Origin: DSUN01 sp035527715
Lineage (GTDB): Bacteria; Planctomycetota; PUPC01; DSUN01
Assembly (NCBI GenBank): GCA_035527715.1
Contig: DATKZY010000214.1
Location: forward strand, 1-22,864
Direction: 5' to 3'
DNA: 22,864 nt
This document shows, piece after piece, positions 1 through 7,491 of the stretch. The notes beneath the pieces are model-generated. The model did not search any database and was not told the origin of the DNA. It saw nothing but the letters and a program-made list of their open reading frames with translations. The position numbers were made by a program, and so were the translations under genes. Position 1 is the stretch's first letter. Every line of letters starts with the position of its first letter.

Positions 1-366
1 CACACGAGTTCGGCGGCGAAGACGTGCGACCGCATCGTGGATATCTTCCCCAGCGAGCGCCAGGAGCAGGTGCGCAGCATGTTCAGCGAGTCGCTCCTCG
101 CCATCCTCGCGCAGACCCTCATCCCCACCCGCGACGGCAAGGGGCGGGTGGCCGCCTTCGAAATCCTGGTCGGAATCCCTTCGGCCCGCAACCTCATCCG
201 TGAGAAGAAAACCGCGCAGATCGGCTCCGTCATCCAGACCGGGTCCGCCCACGGCATGACCTCCCTCGACCAGTCGCTCAAGGACCTGGTGATGCGCGGC
301 CGCATCAGCCGCGACGAGGGCATCCGGCGGGCCAGCAACCCCAACGTCTTCCCTCCCGAAACCTGA
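1..366 (+). CDS. pilT: Twitching-motility ATPase PilT, C-terminal part (5' truncated by window edge)
   Basis: The frame is open from base 1, so the gene begins outside the window and only about 121 C-terminal residues are seen. The visible part begins HTSSAAKTCDRIVDIFP and continues through ESLLAILAQTLIP and an EILVGIPSARNLIREKKTAQI segment to a KDLVMRGRISRDEG tail. These match the C-terminal domain of PilT, the hexameric cytoplasmic ATPase that powers type IV pilus retraction. The HTSSAAKT stretch corresponds to the LHT-SAAKT region just after the Walker B/Asp-box part of the family; the Walker A motif lies upstream and cannot be checked. The gene stops with TGA at 364-366, and nothing in this window appears co-transcribed with it, because the next gene has its own promoter. 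PilT is much more likely than PilB because of the EILVGTP-like segment and the absence of a zinc motif. Confidence 0.9.
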   Translation, partial: HTSSAAKTCDRIVDIFPSERQEQVRSMFSESLLAILAQTLIPTRDGKGRVAAFEILVGIPSARNLIREKKTAQIGSVIQTGSAHGMTSLDQSLKDLVMRGRISRDEGIRRASNPNVFPPET

Positions 367-410
367 GCCTTTCCGCCGCTGTATCCCCAAGCGAGGCAAT
401 CACAAGCAGC

Positions 411-440
411 TTGACTCCCCGTGGGGGGGCCTGCTAGGAT
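411..440 (+). promoter_or_regulatory. Candidate sigma70-type promoter for the kinase-GH2 pair
   Basis: TTGACT at 411-416 (5 of 6 matches to the -35 consensus) and TAGGAT at 435-440 (4 of 6) are separated by 18 bp. The spacer contains a CCCC-GTG-GGGG mini-palindrome. The site lies 48 bp upstream of the favoured kinase start, in the only gap between pilT and the kinase. It was predicted by eye; the lineage's sigma factor preferences are unknown. Confidence 0.4.
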
Positions 441-475
441 GAGTCTCGGGTGAAAGAGTCTTGCCTCGTCCCGGC

Positions 476-480
476 GGAGG
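476..480 (+). promoter_or_regulatory. Shine-Dalgarno that sets a TTG start for the kinase
   Basis: GGAGG at 476-480 sits 7 bp before TTG at 488. The longer reading, from TTG 461, has no comparable ribosome-binding site and would add nine low-complexity residues before the zinc ribbon. The start at 488 is therefore preferred. Confidence 0.65.
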
Positions 481-487
481 AGTCGGC

Positions 488-3400
488 TTGGTCAGTTTTC
501 GGTGCTCCCTGTGCGGGAAGGTCGTCAACGCCCCCGACGGCACGACGGCGGGGTACGGCAAGTGCCCCCACTGCGGCGCGATGGTGGACCTGGCGAAGGC
601 GGAGCGGGTAGGGCTTCAGCCTGGTGACATCGTGGGCGGCTGCCGAGTGGAGGCGCTGACCGGCCGCGGCGGCATGGCCGCCGTGTACCGGGCCACTCAG
701 CTCTCGCTCGACCGTCCCGTTGCCCTCAAGGTCCTCGCCCATCATCTGGCTCGGCGCGGCTCGTTCGTCGAGCGCTTCGACCGCGAGGCCACGGCGCTGG
801 CCCAGCTCTCTCACGCGAATATCGTCAACATCCTCGACAAGGGAGCCGAGGGCGGCGTCTACTTCTTCGTCATGGAGTTCGTCGAGGGCGAGAGCCTCCG
901 CGCCCGGCTGCGGGCGCGCGGGAAGCTCCCGCTCGCCGAAGCGGTTGCGCTCTTCGACCAGGTGGCTGCCGGGCTCGAGTATGCCCATTCGCACGACGTG
1001 CTGCACCGCGACATCAAGCCCGAGAACATCCTCATCACGCCCGGCGGCGAGGCGAAGCTGGCCGACTTCGGCATCGCCCGCATCGCCGGCGACGACACCG
1101 CCGCGCAACACCGCCTCACCGCCGCCCAGACCCGCATGGGCACCGCCCACTACATGGCCCCCGAGCAGATGCGCGACGCCGCCACCGTGGACCACCGGGC
1201 CGACATCTATGCCCTCGGCGTCACCCTCTACGAGATGCTCACCGGCGAGCTGCCCATCGGCCAGTTCAAGCGGGCGAGCGGCCTGGTCGCAGGAGTGCCT
1301 ACGGCTGTAGACCGCGTGATCAGCACGGCGCTGGCCGCGGTGCCCGAGGAGCGCTTCCAGAGCGTCGCCGAGTTCGGGGCCGCCCTCCGCGCGGCGGCGC
1401 GGGGGGGGCCAGTGGGCAGGGTACGCGAGCGGGCCGCGGCCCCCGCGAAGAGATTTTGGGGGCCCGGCGCCATCGCCGCGGCGGCCCTGCTCCTCGTGGG
1501 GGGCATTGCCCTTGGGGTCATCGCACTTGGGCCGTCGAGGCGGCAGCCGCAGCCCGTCGCCAAGGCGCTTCCGCCCAAGCCCGACGAGGCGCAGCAGCGC
1601 GAGGACAAGGCGAACGAGCTCCTCGCCCTGGCGTCGCGGCGCGCGGCCCTGGGCAAGCTCACCGAGGCCAAGGCACTGCTCGCCGAGCTCGAGGCCGACT
1701 ATACGAGCACGAAGTTCTTCGCCGAGAACAAGGCGGACATCACGGAACTCCGCAAGCAGGTGGCGGCAATGCTCGAGCCCAAGGCGGCCCCAGAGCCCAG
1801 GGAGCCCCCGAAGCCCGAACCCGAGCCCGAGCCCAAAGCCAAGGCCGAGCCCGAGCCGCCACCGAAGGAGAAGGTGGAACCCAAGGAGACGCCCCCGCCC
1901 AAGACCGAACCCGAGCCCCCGCCGAAGCAGGGGCCGCCGCCCGAGCCAAAGCACTGGGTGCTCTTCGACGGCACGAGCCTGGACGGCTGGCGGGTGGTTG
2001 AGCCGGTTCCCGGCGGGCGGCGAGGGGAGGGCGTGCATCTGGCCAACGGCCAGGCCGTGATTGACGGTGGGAAGCGAGTCGCCGGCATGGCCTGGAGCCG
2101 CGATGTGCCCCACGAGGGCTACGAACTGGCGCTCGAGGCGATGCGCACCGACGGGCATTCCGGCTTCGCCTACGTCGTCTTCCCCGTCGGCGACGCGGCA
2201 TGCTCCCTCGTTGTCGGCGGCCTGGTCGGAAGCGGCCTCGACGCCGTGGATGGCCTGACCCTGACCCGGAACGAGACGCGGAGAGACCTGTCGCTCGAGA
2301 GCGACCGCTGGTACAAGGTCAGCGTCCGCGTCACCCCCACCCGCATCGAGGCGCGGGTAGACCAGGCGCCCCTCGTGGAGTTCCCGATCGCCGGCCACCA
2401 GTTCACCGTCCCCCAGTGGTGCGATGGCTTCAAGCCGCTGGGGATTCTCACGTGGCGCAACTCGTTGGCGGTCCGCAGCGTCCGCCTGCGTCGGCTGACG
2501 TTTGCTCCGGCCAAGGTCGTGAAGGCCGACCCGACCAAGGCGGAGGAACTGCTGGCCGCGATGAGGCCCCTCTGGGCAAAGCGCTCCTACGACGCCGCCC
2601 TCGACGCCGTCCGCACGAGCCTTGCGGAAGCCAAGGACGATGCGACGCAGGCCGCCGGGCGCACCATCCTCCGCGCCGCCGAAGTCCTGCCCCGCTTCTG
2701 GAAGATCGTTGCCGCCGGCGCCGACGCCATGAAGGGCAAGACCTTCACCAGCAAGGGGATCACGGGCAGGATACTGGGAGTCAAGGGCGATTCCCTCGCA
2801 CTCGCCTTCGGCCCAGGCGAAACCAGCCGCAAGCTCACTACCCTTGAAGGCGCCGAACTCCTTGGGCTGGCAAGAGCCGGGGCGGACCCGGACAGCGCGG
2901 ACGACCACCTGGCCCTGGCCCTCTTCGCCGCGTTCGACGAGGGTCAAGACCTGCCGTTCGCGCACAAGGAGCTCGCCGCGGCCGCTGCGGCAGGGGCCGA
3001 TACCGCGGAACTCGCCTCCCTCATCGCCCTCTCCGGGATGCCCGCCTTCCGCAAGGCCATGGCCGTCGCCAGGCAGAGGGCCGAAGCCGGCGACTTCGCC
3101 GCCACGAGGAAGATCCTCGCCGAAGCCCAGCGCCTCAAGCCGAACAGCGCCGAGGCCGCCCCCCTTGTCGAAAGCACCCTTCAGGCGCTCCTCGGCCGAG
3201 CGGTTGCCGCCTGCAAGGCGGCCGACTTCCCCCGCGCCACCGACCTGATGGGCCTCGCCGAGGCACTCGACCCCAAGCACCCGGACGTGGTGAAGCTCGG
3301 CCTGTGGCTCAAGACCCACGGCAGGCCTGTCATCGTCGAAACCTTCGACACCGTGCGGCTCGACCGCTGGGACATCGAGAGCGGCGTCTGGCGCGTCCTC

Positions 3401-3994
3401 AACGCCCGGCTCACCTGCAAGGTCCTCTTCCAGGATGCCGCGCGCATCTTCCTCCGCGGCCCCAAGGCCGGCTACAGGGATTTCCTGTTCACCTTCGACG
3501 TCGGCAACTCCAGCGACGGCCGGTCCTTCCGCTTCGGCACCCTCTTCCGCGAGCAGCGTCGGCGCGAGGAGGGGGGAGGGCAGTTCCTCTACTGCCTCCT
3601 CAGCGGCACCCACTACCTTCTGTGCGCCGGAGGGGCCACCGGCTACGTGCGAACGCCGGTCGGCGTGGTGGACGGCGTGAAATTCCGCTACACCCGCCAG
3701 GACCCCGTCTACCTGGGCGGCCAGCGGTTCCCCGTGGACGTCGGCAAGCTGTACCACATGGCCGTCCGCTGCATGGGCAACGCCTTCGAGTGCTACGTGA
3801 ACGATCAGCTCGTCGTCGAGGGAGTCGCCGGCGCCGCCGACTCCGGCCGAATCGGGTTCCTCGTCCAAGGCGGCGAATGCGTGTTCGACAACGTGAAGCT
3901 CTACACCCCAGCCCCCCTTCCCGCGCTCGTCCTCCTGGGCGGCGAGATCGTCGTCGAGGAGCCCGAAGACCCCCAGGAACGCCGCGAGCCGTAA
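488..3994 (+). CDS. Transmembrane Ser/Thr protein kinase with N-terminal zinc ribbon and two extracytoplasmic jelly-roll domains
   Basis: The protein has 1168 residues from TTG 488. A CxxC...CxxC zinc ribbon (C6, C9, C26, C29) precedes a Hanks-type kinase domain at about 47-300. That domain has a glycine loop (GRGGMAAVY), ATP-anchoring K81, catalytic HRDIKPEN (D175) and DFG (193-195), followed by GTAHYMAPEQ, so it looks catalytically intact. A hydrophobic helix at about 324-348 should span the membrane. After it come a helical segment and a Pro/Glu/Lys-rich spacer (about 431-486). Next are a concanavalin-like domain starting WVLFDGTSLDGW, typical of DUF1080/3-keto-disaccharide hydrolase proteins (about 488-680), a helical TPR-like stretch (about 685-940) and a second jelly-roll (about 946-1150). 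Kinases with large C-terminal sensor regions are common in planctomycetes. The inferred role is sensing a saccharide or wall ligand outside the inner membrane. GH2 follows 29 bp downstream and may be co-regulated. The fold of the second jelly-roll is the least certain part. Confidence 0.88.
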   Translation: MVSFRCSLCGKVVNAPDGTTAGYGKCPHCGAMVDLAKAERVGLQPGDIVGGCRVEALTGRGGMAAVYRATQLSLDRPVALKVLAHHLARRGSFVERFDREATALAQLSHANIVNILDKGAEGGVYFFVMEFVEGESLRARLRARGKLPLAEAVALFDQVAAGLEYAHSHDVLHRDIKPENILITPGGEAKLADFGIARIAGDDTAAQHRLTAAQTRMGTAHYMAPEQMRDAATVDHRADIYALGVTLYEMLTGELPIGQFKRASGLVAGVPTAVDRVISTALAAVPEERFQSVAEFGAALRAAARGGPVGRVRERAAAPAKRFWGPGAIAAAALLLVGGIALGVIALGPSRRQPQPVAKALPPKPDEAQQREDKANELLALASRRAALGKLTEAKALLAELEADYTSTKFFAENKADITELRKQVAAMLEPKAAPEPREPPKPEPEPEPKAKAEPEPPPKEKVEPKETPPPKTEPEPPPKQGPPPEPKHWVLFDGTSLDGWRVVEPVPGGRRGEGVHLANGQAVIDGGKRVAGMAWSRDVPHEGYELALEAMRTDGHSGFAYVVFPVGDAACSLVVGGLVGSGLDAVDGLTLTRNETRRDLSLESDRWYKVSVRVTPTRIEARVDQAPLVEFPIAGHQFTVPQWCDGFKPLGILTWRNSLAVRSVRLRRLTFAPAKVVKADPTKAEELLAAMRPLWAKRSYDAALDAVRTSLAEAKDDATQAAGRTILRAAEVLPRFWKIVAAGADAMKGKTFTSKGITGRILGVKGDSLALAFGPGETSRKLTTLEGAELLGLARAGADPDSADDHLALALFAAFDEGQDLPFAHKELAAAAAAGADTAELASLIALSGMPAFRKAMAVARQRAEAGDFAATRKILAEAQRLKPNSAEAAPLVESTLQALLGRAVAACKAADFPRATDLMGLAEALDPKHPDVVKLGLWLKTHGRPVIVETFDTVRLDRWDIESGVWRVLNARLTCKVLFQDAARIFLRGPKAGYRDFLFTFDVGNSSDGRSFRFGTLFREQRRREEGGGQFLYCLLSGTHYLLCAGGATGYVRTPVGVVDGVKFRYTRQDPVYLGGQRFPVDVGKLYHMAVRCMGNAFECYVNDQLVVEGVAGAADSGRIGFLVQGGECVFDNVKLYTPAPLPALVLLGGEIVVEEPEDPQERREP

Positions 3995-4023
3995 CACGTG
4001 ACTGCCGATTCTGGAGCCTTCGA

Positions 4024-5784
4024 ATGAACGCCCGCCCCAGCGATCTCCCCCGCCCCGAGCACCCCCGCCCCGACTTCGAGCGCTCCGAGTGGCTGAACCT
4101 CAACGGCCCCTGGCAGTTCGAGATTGACGAGAAGGGCGACGGCGAAGCCCGCGGCCTCACCACGGGCCGCGACCTGGCGCAAACCATCCTCGTCCCCTTC
4201 TGCCCCGAGAGCAAGCTCTCAGGCCTTGCCCACACCGACTTCATGGAACACGTCTGGTACCGCCGCACCTTTGACGTCCCGCCCTCCAAGCAGGGCAAAC
4301 GGCTCCTCCTCCACTTCGGAGCCGTGGACTGGCACGCGCGCGTCTGGCTCAACGGCTCCTTCCTCGGCGAGCACCGCGGCGGCTATTCGCCCTTCACCTT
4401 CGACATCACGCCCGTCGCCCGCGAGGGCGAGAACGAACTCGTCCTCCACGTCGCCGACCGCACGGCCTCCGGCCTCCAGGCGCGCGGCAAGCAATGCCCC
4501 AAGCCGAAGAGCGAGGGCTGCCTCTACACCCGCACCACCGGCATCTGGCAAACCGTCTGGCTCGAAGCCGTCGGCCAGACGTATCTCCGCGACCTCGCCC
4601 TCTACCCCGACCTCGACACCGGCCGCGTGTTCTTCAACGCCCACCTCGACGGCCCGACCGACGGCGTGGAAGTCCGCCTCACCGCCACACTCGACGACGA
4701 AATCGTCGGCGAAGAGGCCGTCGGCGCAAACTGGCGCTCCACCCTCGGCGTCATCGAGCTCTCCGAGATCAACCCCTGGCACCCAGGAAAGCCCTTCCTT
4801 TACGACCTCACCATTGACATCGAGCGCGACGGCGAGCCCGTGGACAGCGTCCGCTCCTACTTTGGCCTCCGCAAGGTCGCCCTCGAAGGGCACCGATTCC
4901 TCATCAACGACCAGCCCGTCTTCCAGCGACTCGTGCTCGACCAGGGCTTCTACCCCGACGGCATCTACACCGCCCCCACCGACGACGCGTTGCGCAAGGA
5001 CATCGAAATCTCGATGGCCGCAGGCTTCAACGGCGCACGCCTCCACCAGAAAGTCTTCGAGCCCCGCTTCCTCCACTGGGCCGACAAGCTGGGGTACATC
5101 GTCTGGGGTGAGTACGCCGACTGGGGCCTCAACCGCGAAGCCCACGAGCCCCTCGCCCACGCCCTCCACGAATGGCGCTCCATCCTCGTCCGCGACCGCA
5201 ACCACCCCGCCATCGTCGGCTGGTGCCCTCTCAACGAAACCCGCAAGGACGAATGCCACGCCTCCGCCCAACGCCTCCTCGCCGTCACCCAGACCATTGA
5301 CCCCACGCGGCCCTTCCTCGACACCAGCGGCTACGTCCACCTCTACCCCGAGACCGACATCTACGACTGCCACGACTACAACCAGAAGCCCCAGGAATTC
5401 GCCCAGCGCTTCGCCGACCCCGCCGTCACCAGCAAGACCCCCTGGAGCAACAACCAGGAGGACCCCCGCAGCGCCTACCGCGGCCAGCCTTACTTCGTCA
5501 GCGAATACGGCGGCATCCGCATTGACACCGGCCGCGACGTCGGCGAGGGCTGGGGCTACGGCGGCGAAACCGTGTCGCTTGACAAGTTCTTCGAGCGCTA
5601 CAAAGCCCTCACCGACGTCCTCCTCGACAACCCCCACATGTTCGGCTTCTGCTACACCCAGCTCACCGACGTCGAGCAGGAGCAGAACGGCATCGTCTTC
5701 TACGACCGCCAGCTCAAGTACGACCTTGCCCGATTGAAGGCGATCAACGCCCGCGAAGCCGCCTATGAGAGGGGAGGGGGATGA
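4024..5784 (+). CDS. Glycoside hydrolase family 2 (beta-galactosidase/beta-glucuronidase-like)
   Basis: The protein has 586 residues. ATG 4024 is preceded by GGAG at 4013-4016. The order is a sugar-binding jelly-roll with the family opening WLNLNGPWQF (about 23-190), an immunoglobulin-like middle domain (about 190-285) and a TIM barrel (about 290-586). The GH2 catalytic acid/base lies in CPLNETRK (N404-E405) and the nucleophile in FVSEYGG (E494), so both carboxylates are present. The RxxxxDRNHPAIVGW signature stretch is at about 387-400. No signal peptide or membrane segment is visible, so it should act in the cytoplasm on imported oligosaccharides, releasing terminal beta-linked sugars. At under 600 residues it is compact and lacks the C-terminal domains of LacZ. 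The specific sugar (galactose, glucuronate, mannose or other) cannot be read from the sequence. It follows the kinase gene by 29 bp and probably shares its transcript. Confidence 0.9.
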   Translation: MNARPSDLPRPEHPRPDFERSEWLNLNGPWQFEIDEKGDGEARGLTTGRDLAQTILVPFCPESKLSGLAHTDFMEHVWYRRTFDVPPSKQGKRLLLHFGAVDWHARVWLNGSFLGEHRGGYSPFTFDITPVAREGENELVLHVADRTASGLQARGKQCPKPKSEGCLYTRTTGIWQTVWLEAVGQTYLRDLALYPDLDTGRVFFNAHLDGPTDGVEVRLTATLDDEIVGEEAVGANWRSTLGVIELSEINPWHPGKPFLYDLTIDIERDGEPVDSVRSYFGLRKVALEGHRFLINDQPVFQRLVLDQGFYPDGIYTAPTDDALRKDIEISMAAGFNGARLHQKVFEPRFLHWADKLGYIVWGEYADWGLNREAHEPLAHALHEWRSILVRDRNHPAIVGWCPLNETRKDECHASAQRLLAVTQTIDPTRPFLDTSGYVHLYPETDIYDCHDYNQKPQEFAQRFADPAVTSKTPWSNNQEDPRSAYRGQPYFVSEYGGIRIDTGRDVGEGWGYGGETVSLDKFFERYKALTDVLLDNPHMFGFCYTQLTDVEQEQNGIVFYDRQLKYDLARLKAINAREAAYERGGG

Positions 5785-5846
5785 GGGCAAGATCGGCCTG
5801 CCGCTGAGCTCTCCAGCCGCCCCGCCGCGTGCGTGCCGCCCCGCAC

Positions 5847-5879
5847 CAGATCGCCACCTCCCGCGGGCCTGGCGATCTG
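5847..5879 (+). terminator. Hairpin downstream of the GH2 gene
   Basis: A perfect 10-bp inverted repeat (5847-5856 with 5870-5879) with a 13-base GC-rich loop begins 62 bp after the GH2 stop. It has no U-tract, so it may be a Rho-assisted terminator, an mRNA-stabilising hairpin or a dispersed palindrome. Confidence 0.4.
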
Positions 5880-6107
5880 TCGTCACCACCTAAGTCTCGG
5901 TATGTCATAGACTTGGCGGTATTGTCATCTACAGGCCGCCACTCTCTCCCCCCGTGGATCTGGCCATCTGAGGTCTTGCCTATTAGAATCCGCGCAGTAT
6001 ATTAGGACACCGTGCGCGTGATATAACCTCTGGCTGCTGATGTGATACTTGATGTCTATTGTCTTTCTTGTTAGGCTGTCTCGTACGCCAAGCGCAGGAG
6101 ACCCGCG
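5880..6107. other. Non-coding, relatively AT-rich gap before vapBC
   Basis: No convincing gene is seen. The stretch is clearly richer in A+T than its surroundings. It contains a short inverted repeat AAGTCT/AGACTT (5892-5897 with 5909-5914) and a near-repeat of CGGTATGTCAT as CGGTATTGTCAT (5898-5908 and 5916-5927), besides the promoter noted separately. The repeats could be operator sites for the AbrB-type antitoxin downstream. Confidence 0.5.
5976..6003 (+). promoter_or_regulatory. Candidate promoter for vapBC
   Basis: TTGCCT (5976-5981) and TATATT (5998-6003) are separated by 16 bp. The -10 box matches the consensus at 5 of 6 positions and the -35 box at 4 of 6. It leaves a leader of about 100 bases before the vapB start at 6108. 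Confidence 0.4.
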
Positions 6108-6347
6108 ATGACAACGTCAAGGATGAACTCGAACGGCCAGGTCGTCATCCCCGCCCCGATCCGCAAGCTCCTGGGGCTAAGGAAGGGCACTCCCCTGCTC
6201 ATCCGCGAGGAGCGCGGCGCCATCATCCTCCAGCCCGCCACACGCCAGTACTTCGACAGCCTGGCAGGCATCCTCGCCGGCGGACCCTCGATGTCCAGGG
6301 AACTCACCGAGGAACACGCCCGAGAACGCGAAAGGGAAGGCGCATGA
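6108..6347 (+). CDS. vapB: AbrB/MazE-fold antitoxin (VapB type)
   Basis: The 79-residue protein opens with a swapped-hairpin DNA-binding domain: MTTSRMNSNGQVVIPAPIRK, then LLGLRKGTPLLIREERGAIIL (residues 1-42), the SpoVT/AbrB signature. A charged C-terminal tail (SRELTEEHAREREREGA) would wrap the toxin. ATG 6108 has GGAG at 6097-6100, 7 bp upstream. Its stop overlaps the toxin start in an ATGA (6344-6347), the translational coupling usual for toxin-antitoxin pairs. The antitoxin neutralises the PIN ribonuclease and, with it, represses its own promoter. The family call is clear; the VapB name rests on its VapC partner. Confidence 0.9.
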   Translation: MTTSRMNSNGQVVIPAPIRKLLGLRKGTPLLIREERGAIILQPATRQYFDSLAGILAGGPSMSRELTEEHAREREREGA

Positions 6348-6772
6348 CCCCCACCGTCCTCGACGCCTCTGCCCTCATGGCCTACCTCCAGAGAGAGCCC
6401 GGCTACGACACCGTCATTGACCTCCTCCTCGAAGCCGTCAACGAGGGCGCCAACCTCCTCCTCACCAGCGTCAACGCCGGCGAGGTCCTCTACCAGACCC
6501 TCAAGCACAAGGGCCGCGAGGCCCTCGGCCGTGTCGCGGGAATCATGGCCCACCTGGCCATCGAGATCGTGGACGTCACCCTCCCTCTCGCCGGCGAGGC
6601 CGCCCTGCTCCGGGCCGCCAAGGGCATGTCCTACCCCAACTGCCTCGCCGCCGCCCTTGCCAAGCTCCGCGGCGCCCGCCTCGTCACCGCCGACCCCGAG
6701 TTCAAGGCGGTCGAGCCCGAAATCCCCGTCGTATGGCTGCGCCCCTCCCCCCTCGAAGGGTCTACGCCCTGA
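6344..6772 (+). CDS. vapC: PIN-domain ribonuclease toxin VapC
   Basis: The 142-residue protein is the usual VapC size and consists of one PIN domain. Acidic residues are visible at D7 (VLDASAL), E47 (NAGEVLYQ) and D117 (VTADPEF). PIN toxins cleave RNA, often tRNA or rRNA, in a metal-dependent way. In this subfamily the segment before the last acidic residue usually reads SYADC, but here it is SYPNC, with Asn at position 99 where the third metal-binding Asp is expected. Activity may therefore be reduced. The gene is coupled to vapB by a 4-base overlap. Its last 11 bases overlap, on the opposite strand, the frameshifted end of the mazF-like gene. Bases 6668-6740 recur with 8 mismatches at 7399-7471. 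Confidence 0.9.
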   Translation: MTPTVLDASALMAYLQREPGYDTVIDLLLEAVNEGANLLLTSVNAGEVLYQTLKHKGREALGRVAGIMAHLAIEIVDVTLPLAGEAALLRAAKGMSYPNCLAAALAKLRGARLVTADPEFKAVEPEIPVVWLRPSPLEGSTP

Positions 6773-7096
6773 CGTCTATGGCCGCTGAAAGCCGACGACG
6801 CGTCTCCGCCCAGTCGAGTTCAGACAGGTGCCCAATGACCGCGACGCTCGTGGCAGGCAGGGTCATGAGGAAGGCTCGAAAAGCCGACGGCCGACGAAGT
6901 CCCGCCGCGGCCAATCGCGGAGCACGCAATCGGTCGGACGCGTCGCATCCTGCACCTGGCTTGTGAGTAATCCGAGGATCAGATCGGGCCGCGTTGCGTG
7001 ATACGTCGCAGTGGAAATGACAACCGCGGGCCGACGCTTCGTAGCTACCGCGCCCGGAAACTCGACGACCACCACATCCCCACTTCTAATCTTCAT
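6762..7096 (-). pseudogene. mazF: MazF/PemK-type endoribonuclease toxin, frameshifted
   Basis: From ATG 7096 the frame reads MKIRSGDVVVVEFPGAVATKRRPAVVIS and continues to TDCVLRDW, a textbook MazF/PemK N-terminal part. It then derails at about 6906-6912 and stops at 6863. The neighbouring frame resumes with AAGLRRPSAFRAFLMTLP and continues through VIGHLSELDW to a stop at 6762-6764, which is the expected C-terminal part of the family. Relatives have one residue between DW and AAGL, so loss of a single base in a C-rich run (about 6906-6912) explains the break. It is either a real inactivating deletion or an assembly/sequencing error. Restored, the protein would be about 111 residues, the normal length. 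ATG 7105 is an alternative start; 7096 is preferred because relatives begin close to MK-RGD. The gene overlaps the end of its antitoxin gene. Confidence 0.85.
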
Positions 7097-7316
7097 CCGG
7101 CCCATTCCCCGGCATGGCGCGTTCGGCGTGAGCCAACACGGCCAAAGTCACGTCGCGCAGATCCGCTTCGCCCCACGCATCGTCCTCATCCACTTCGCCC
7201 TCGGGGCCGCAACGCGCCTTGAGGAAGAGCGCGAAGTCCGCCACCTCAGCCACCTTGTCCGAGGGCAGAGACGTGAGCGTCCTCAGAATCTCTTCGGCTC
7301 GTTCCCTGGTCAGCAT
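7086..7316 (-). CDS. Antitoxin partner of the MazF-type toxin
   Basis: The 76-residue acidic protein begins MLTRERAEEILRTLTSLPSD, continues with KVAEVADFALFLKAR and ends in a very acidic tail (DEDDAWGEADLRD...). This resembles the small antitoxins (DUF2281-like) that precede PemK/MazF toxins. ATG 7316 has GGAGG (plus-strand CCTCC at 7324-7328) with a 7-base spacer. The 3' end overlaps the toxin start. It is expected to bind the toxin and to repress the promoter at 7352-7380. The antitoxin is intact while its toxin is broken. Confidence 0.75.
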   Translation of the reverse strand: MLTRERAEEILRTLTSLPSDKVAEVADFALFLKARCGPEGEVDEDDAWGEADLRDVTLAVLAHAERAMPGNGPDED

Positions 7317-7351
7317 CGCAGTGCCTCCATCAGGCTCCCTCTCATGTCTGC

Positions 7352-7380
7352 AGTATAGCCCATGCCTTCGGCATGTTCAA
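7352..7380 (-). promoter_or_regulatory. Promoter with palindromic operator for the mazF-type module
   Basis: Reading the minus strand, TTGAAC (7375-7380) and TATACT (7352-7357) are 17 bp apart. The spacer holds the palindrome CATGCC-GAA-GGCATG (7361-7375). A palindrome between the two boxes is an ideal place for an autoregulatory antitoxin to bind. The start codon is about 36 bp downstream of the -10 box, with a strong ribosome-binding site between. Confidence 0.55.
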
Positions 7381-7398
7381 GGTCAACACGGCCTTGCG

Positions 7399-7485
7399 CG
7401 CGGCGGCCGCGTCGTGACCGGCGACCCCGAGTCCAAGGCGGTCGAGCCCGAAATCCCCATCCTCTGGCTGCCGAGCACACATTGA
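7399..7485 (+). pseudogene. Relic of a vapC 3' end
   Basis: Translation gives GGRVVTGDPESKAVEPEIPILWLPSTH and a stop, closely matching GARLVTADPEFKAVEPEIPVVWL at the end of VapC at 6344-6772. Bases 7399-7471 match 6668-6740 at 65 of 73 positions without gaps. No start or upstream PIN sequence is visible, so this is a fragment, most likely left by duplication, recombination or decay of a second vapBC locus. It lies upstream of, and antisense to, the mazF-type module. Confidence 0.75.
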
Positions 7486-7491
7486 TCTCTG

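Noticed and set aside
1780..1950. Possible mobile or tandem repeat within the kinase gene
   Set aside because: It is the Pro/Glu/Lys-rich linker coding sequence; low complexity explains the repetition.
434..3997. Open frame of 1187 codons antisense to the kinase gene
   Set aside because: It mirrors the kinase gene, is made of low-complexity Gly/Ala/Val/Glu/Leu text with no family motifs, and arises from third-position GC bias.
3304..4023. N-terminal extension of the GH2 protein overlapping the kinase gene
   Set aside because: It is Arg/Pro-rich shadow sequence; ATG 4024 with GGAG starts the true GH2 domain.
4219..5889. Open frame of 556 codons antisense to the GH2 gene
   Set aside because: Low-complexity Val/Gly/Glu/Ala sequence without motifs, complementary to a clear GH2 gene.
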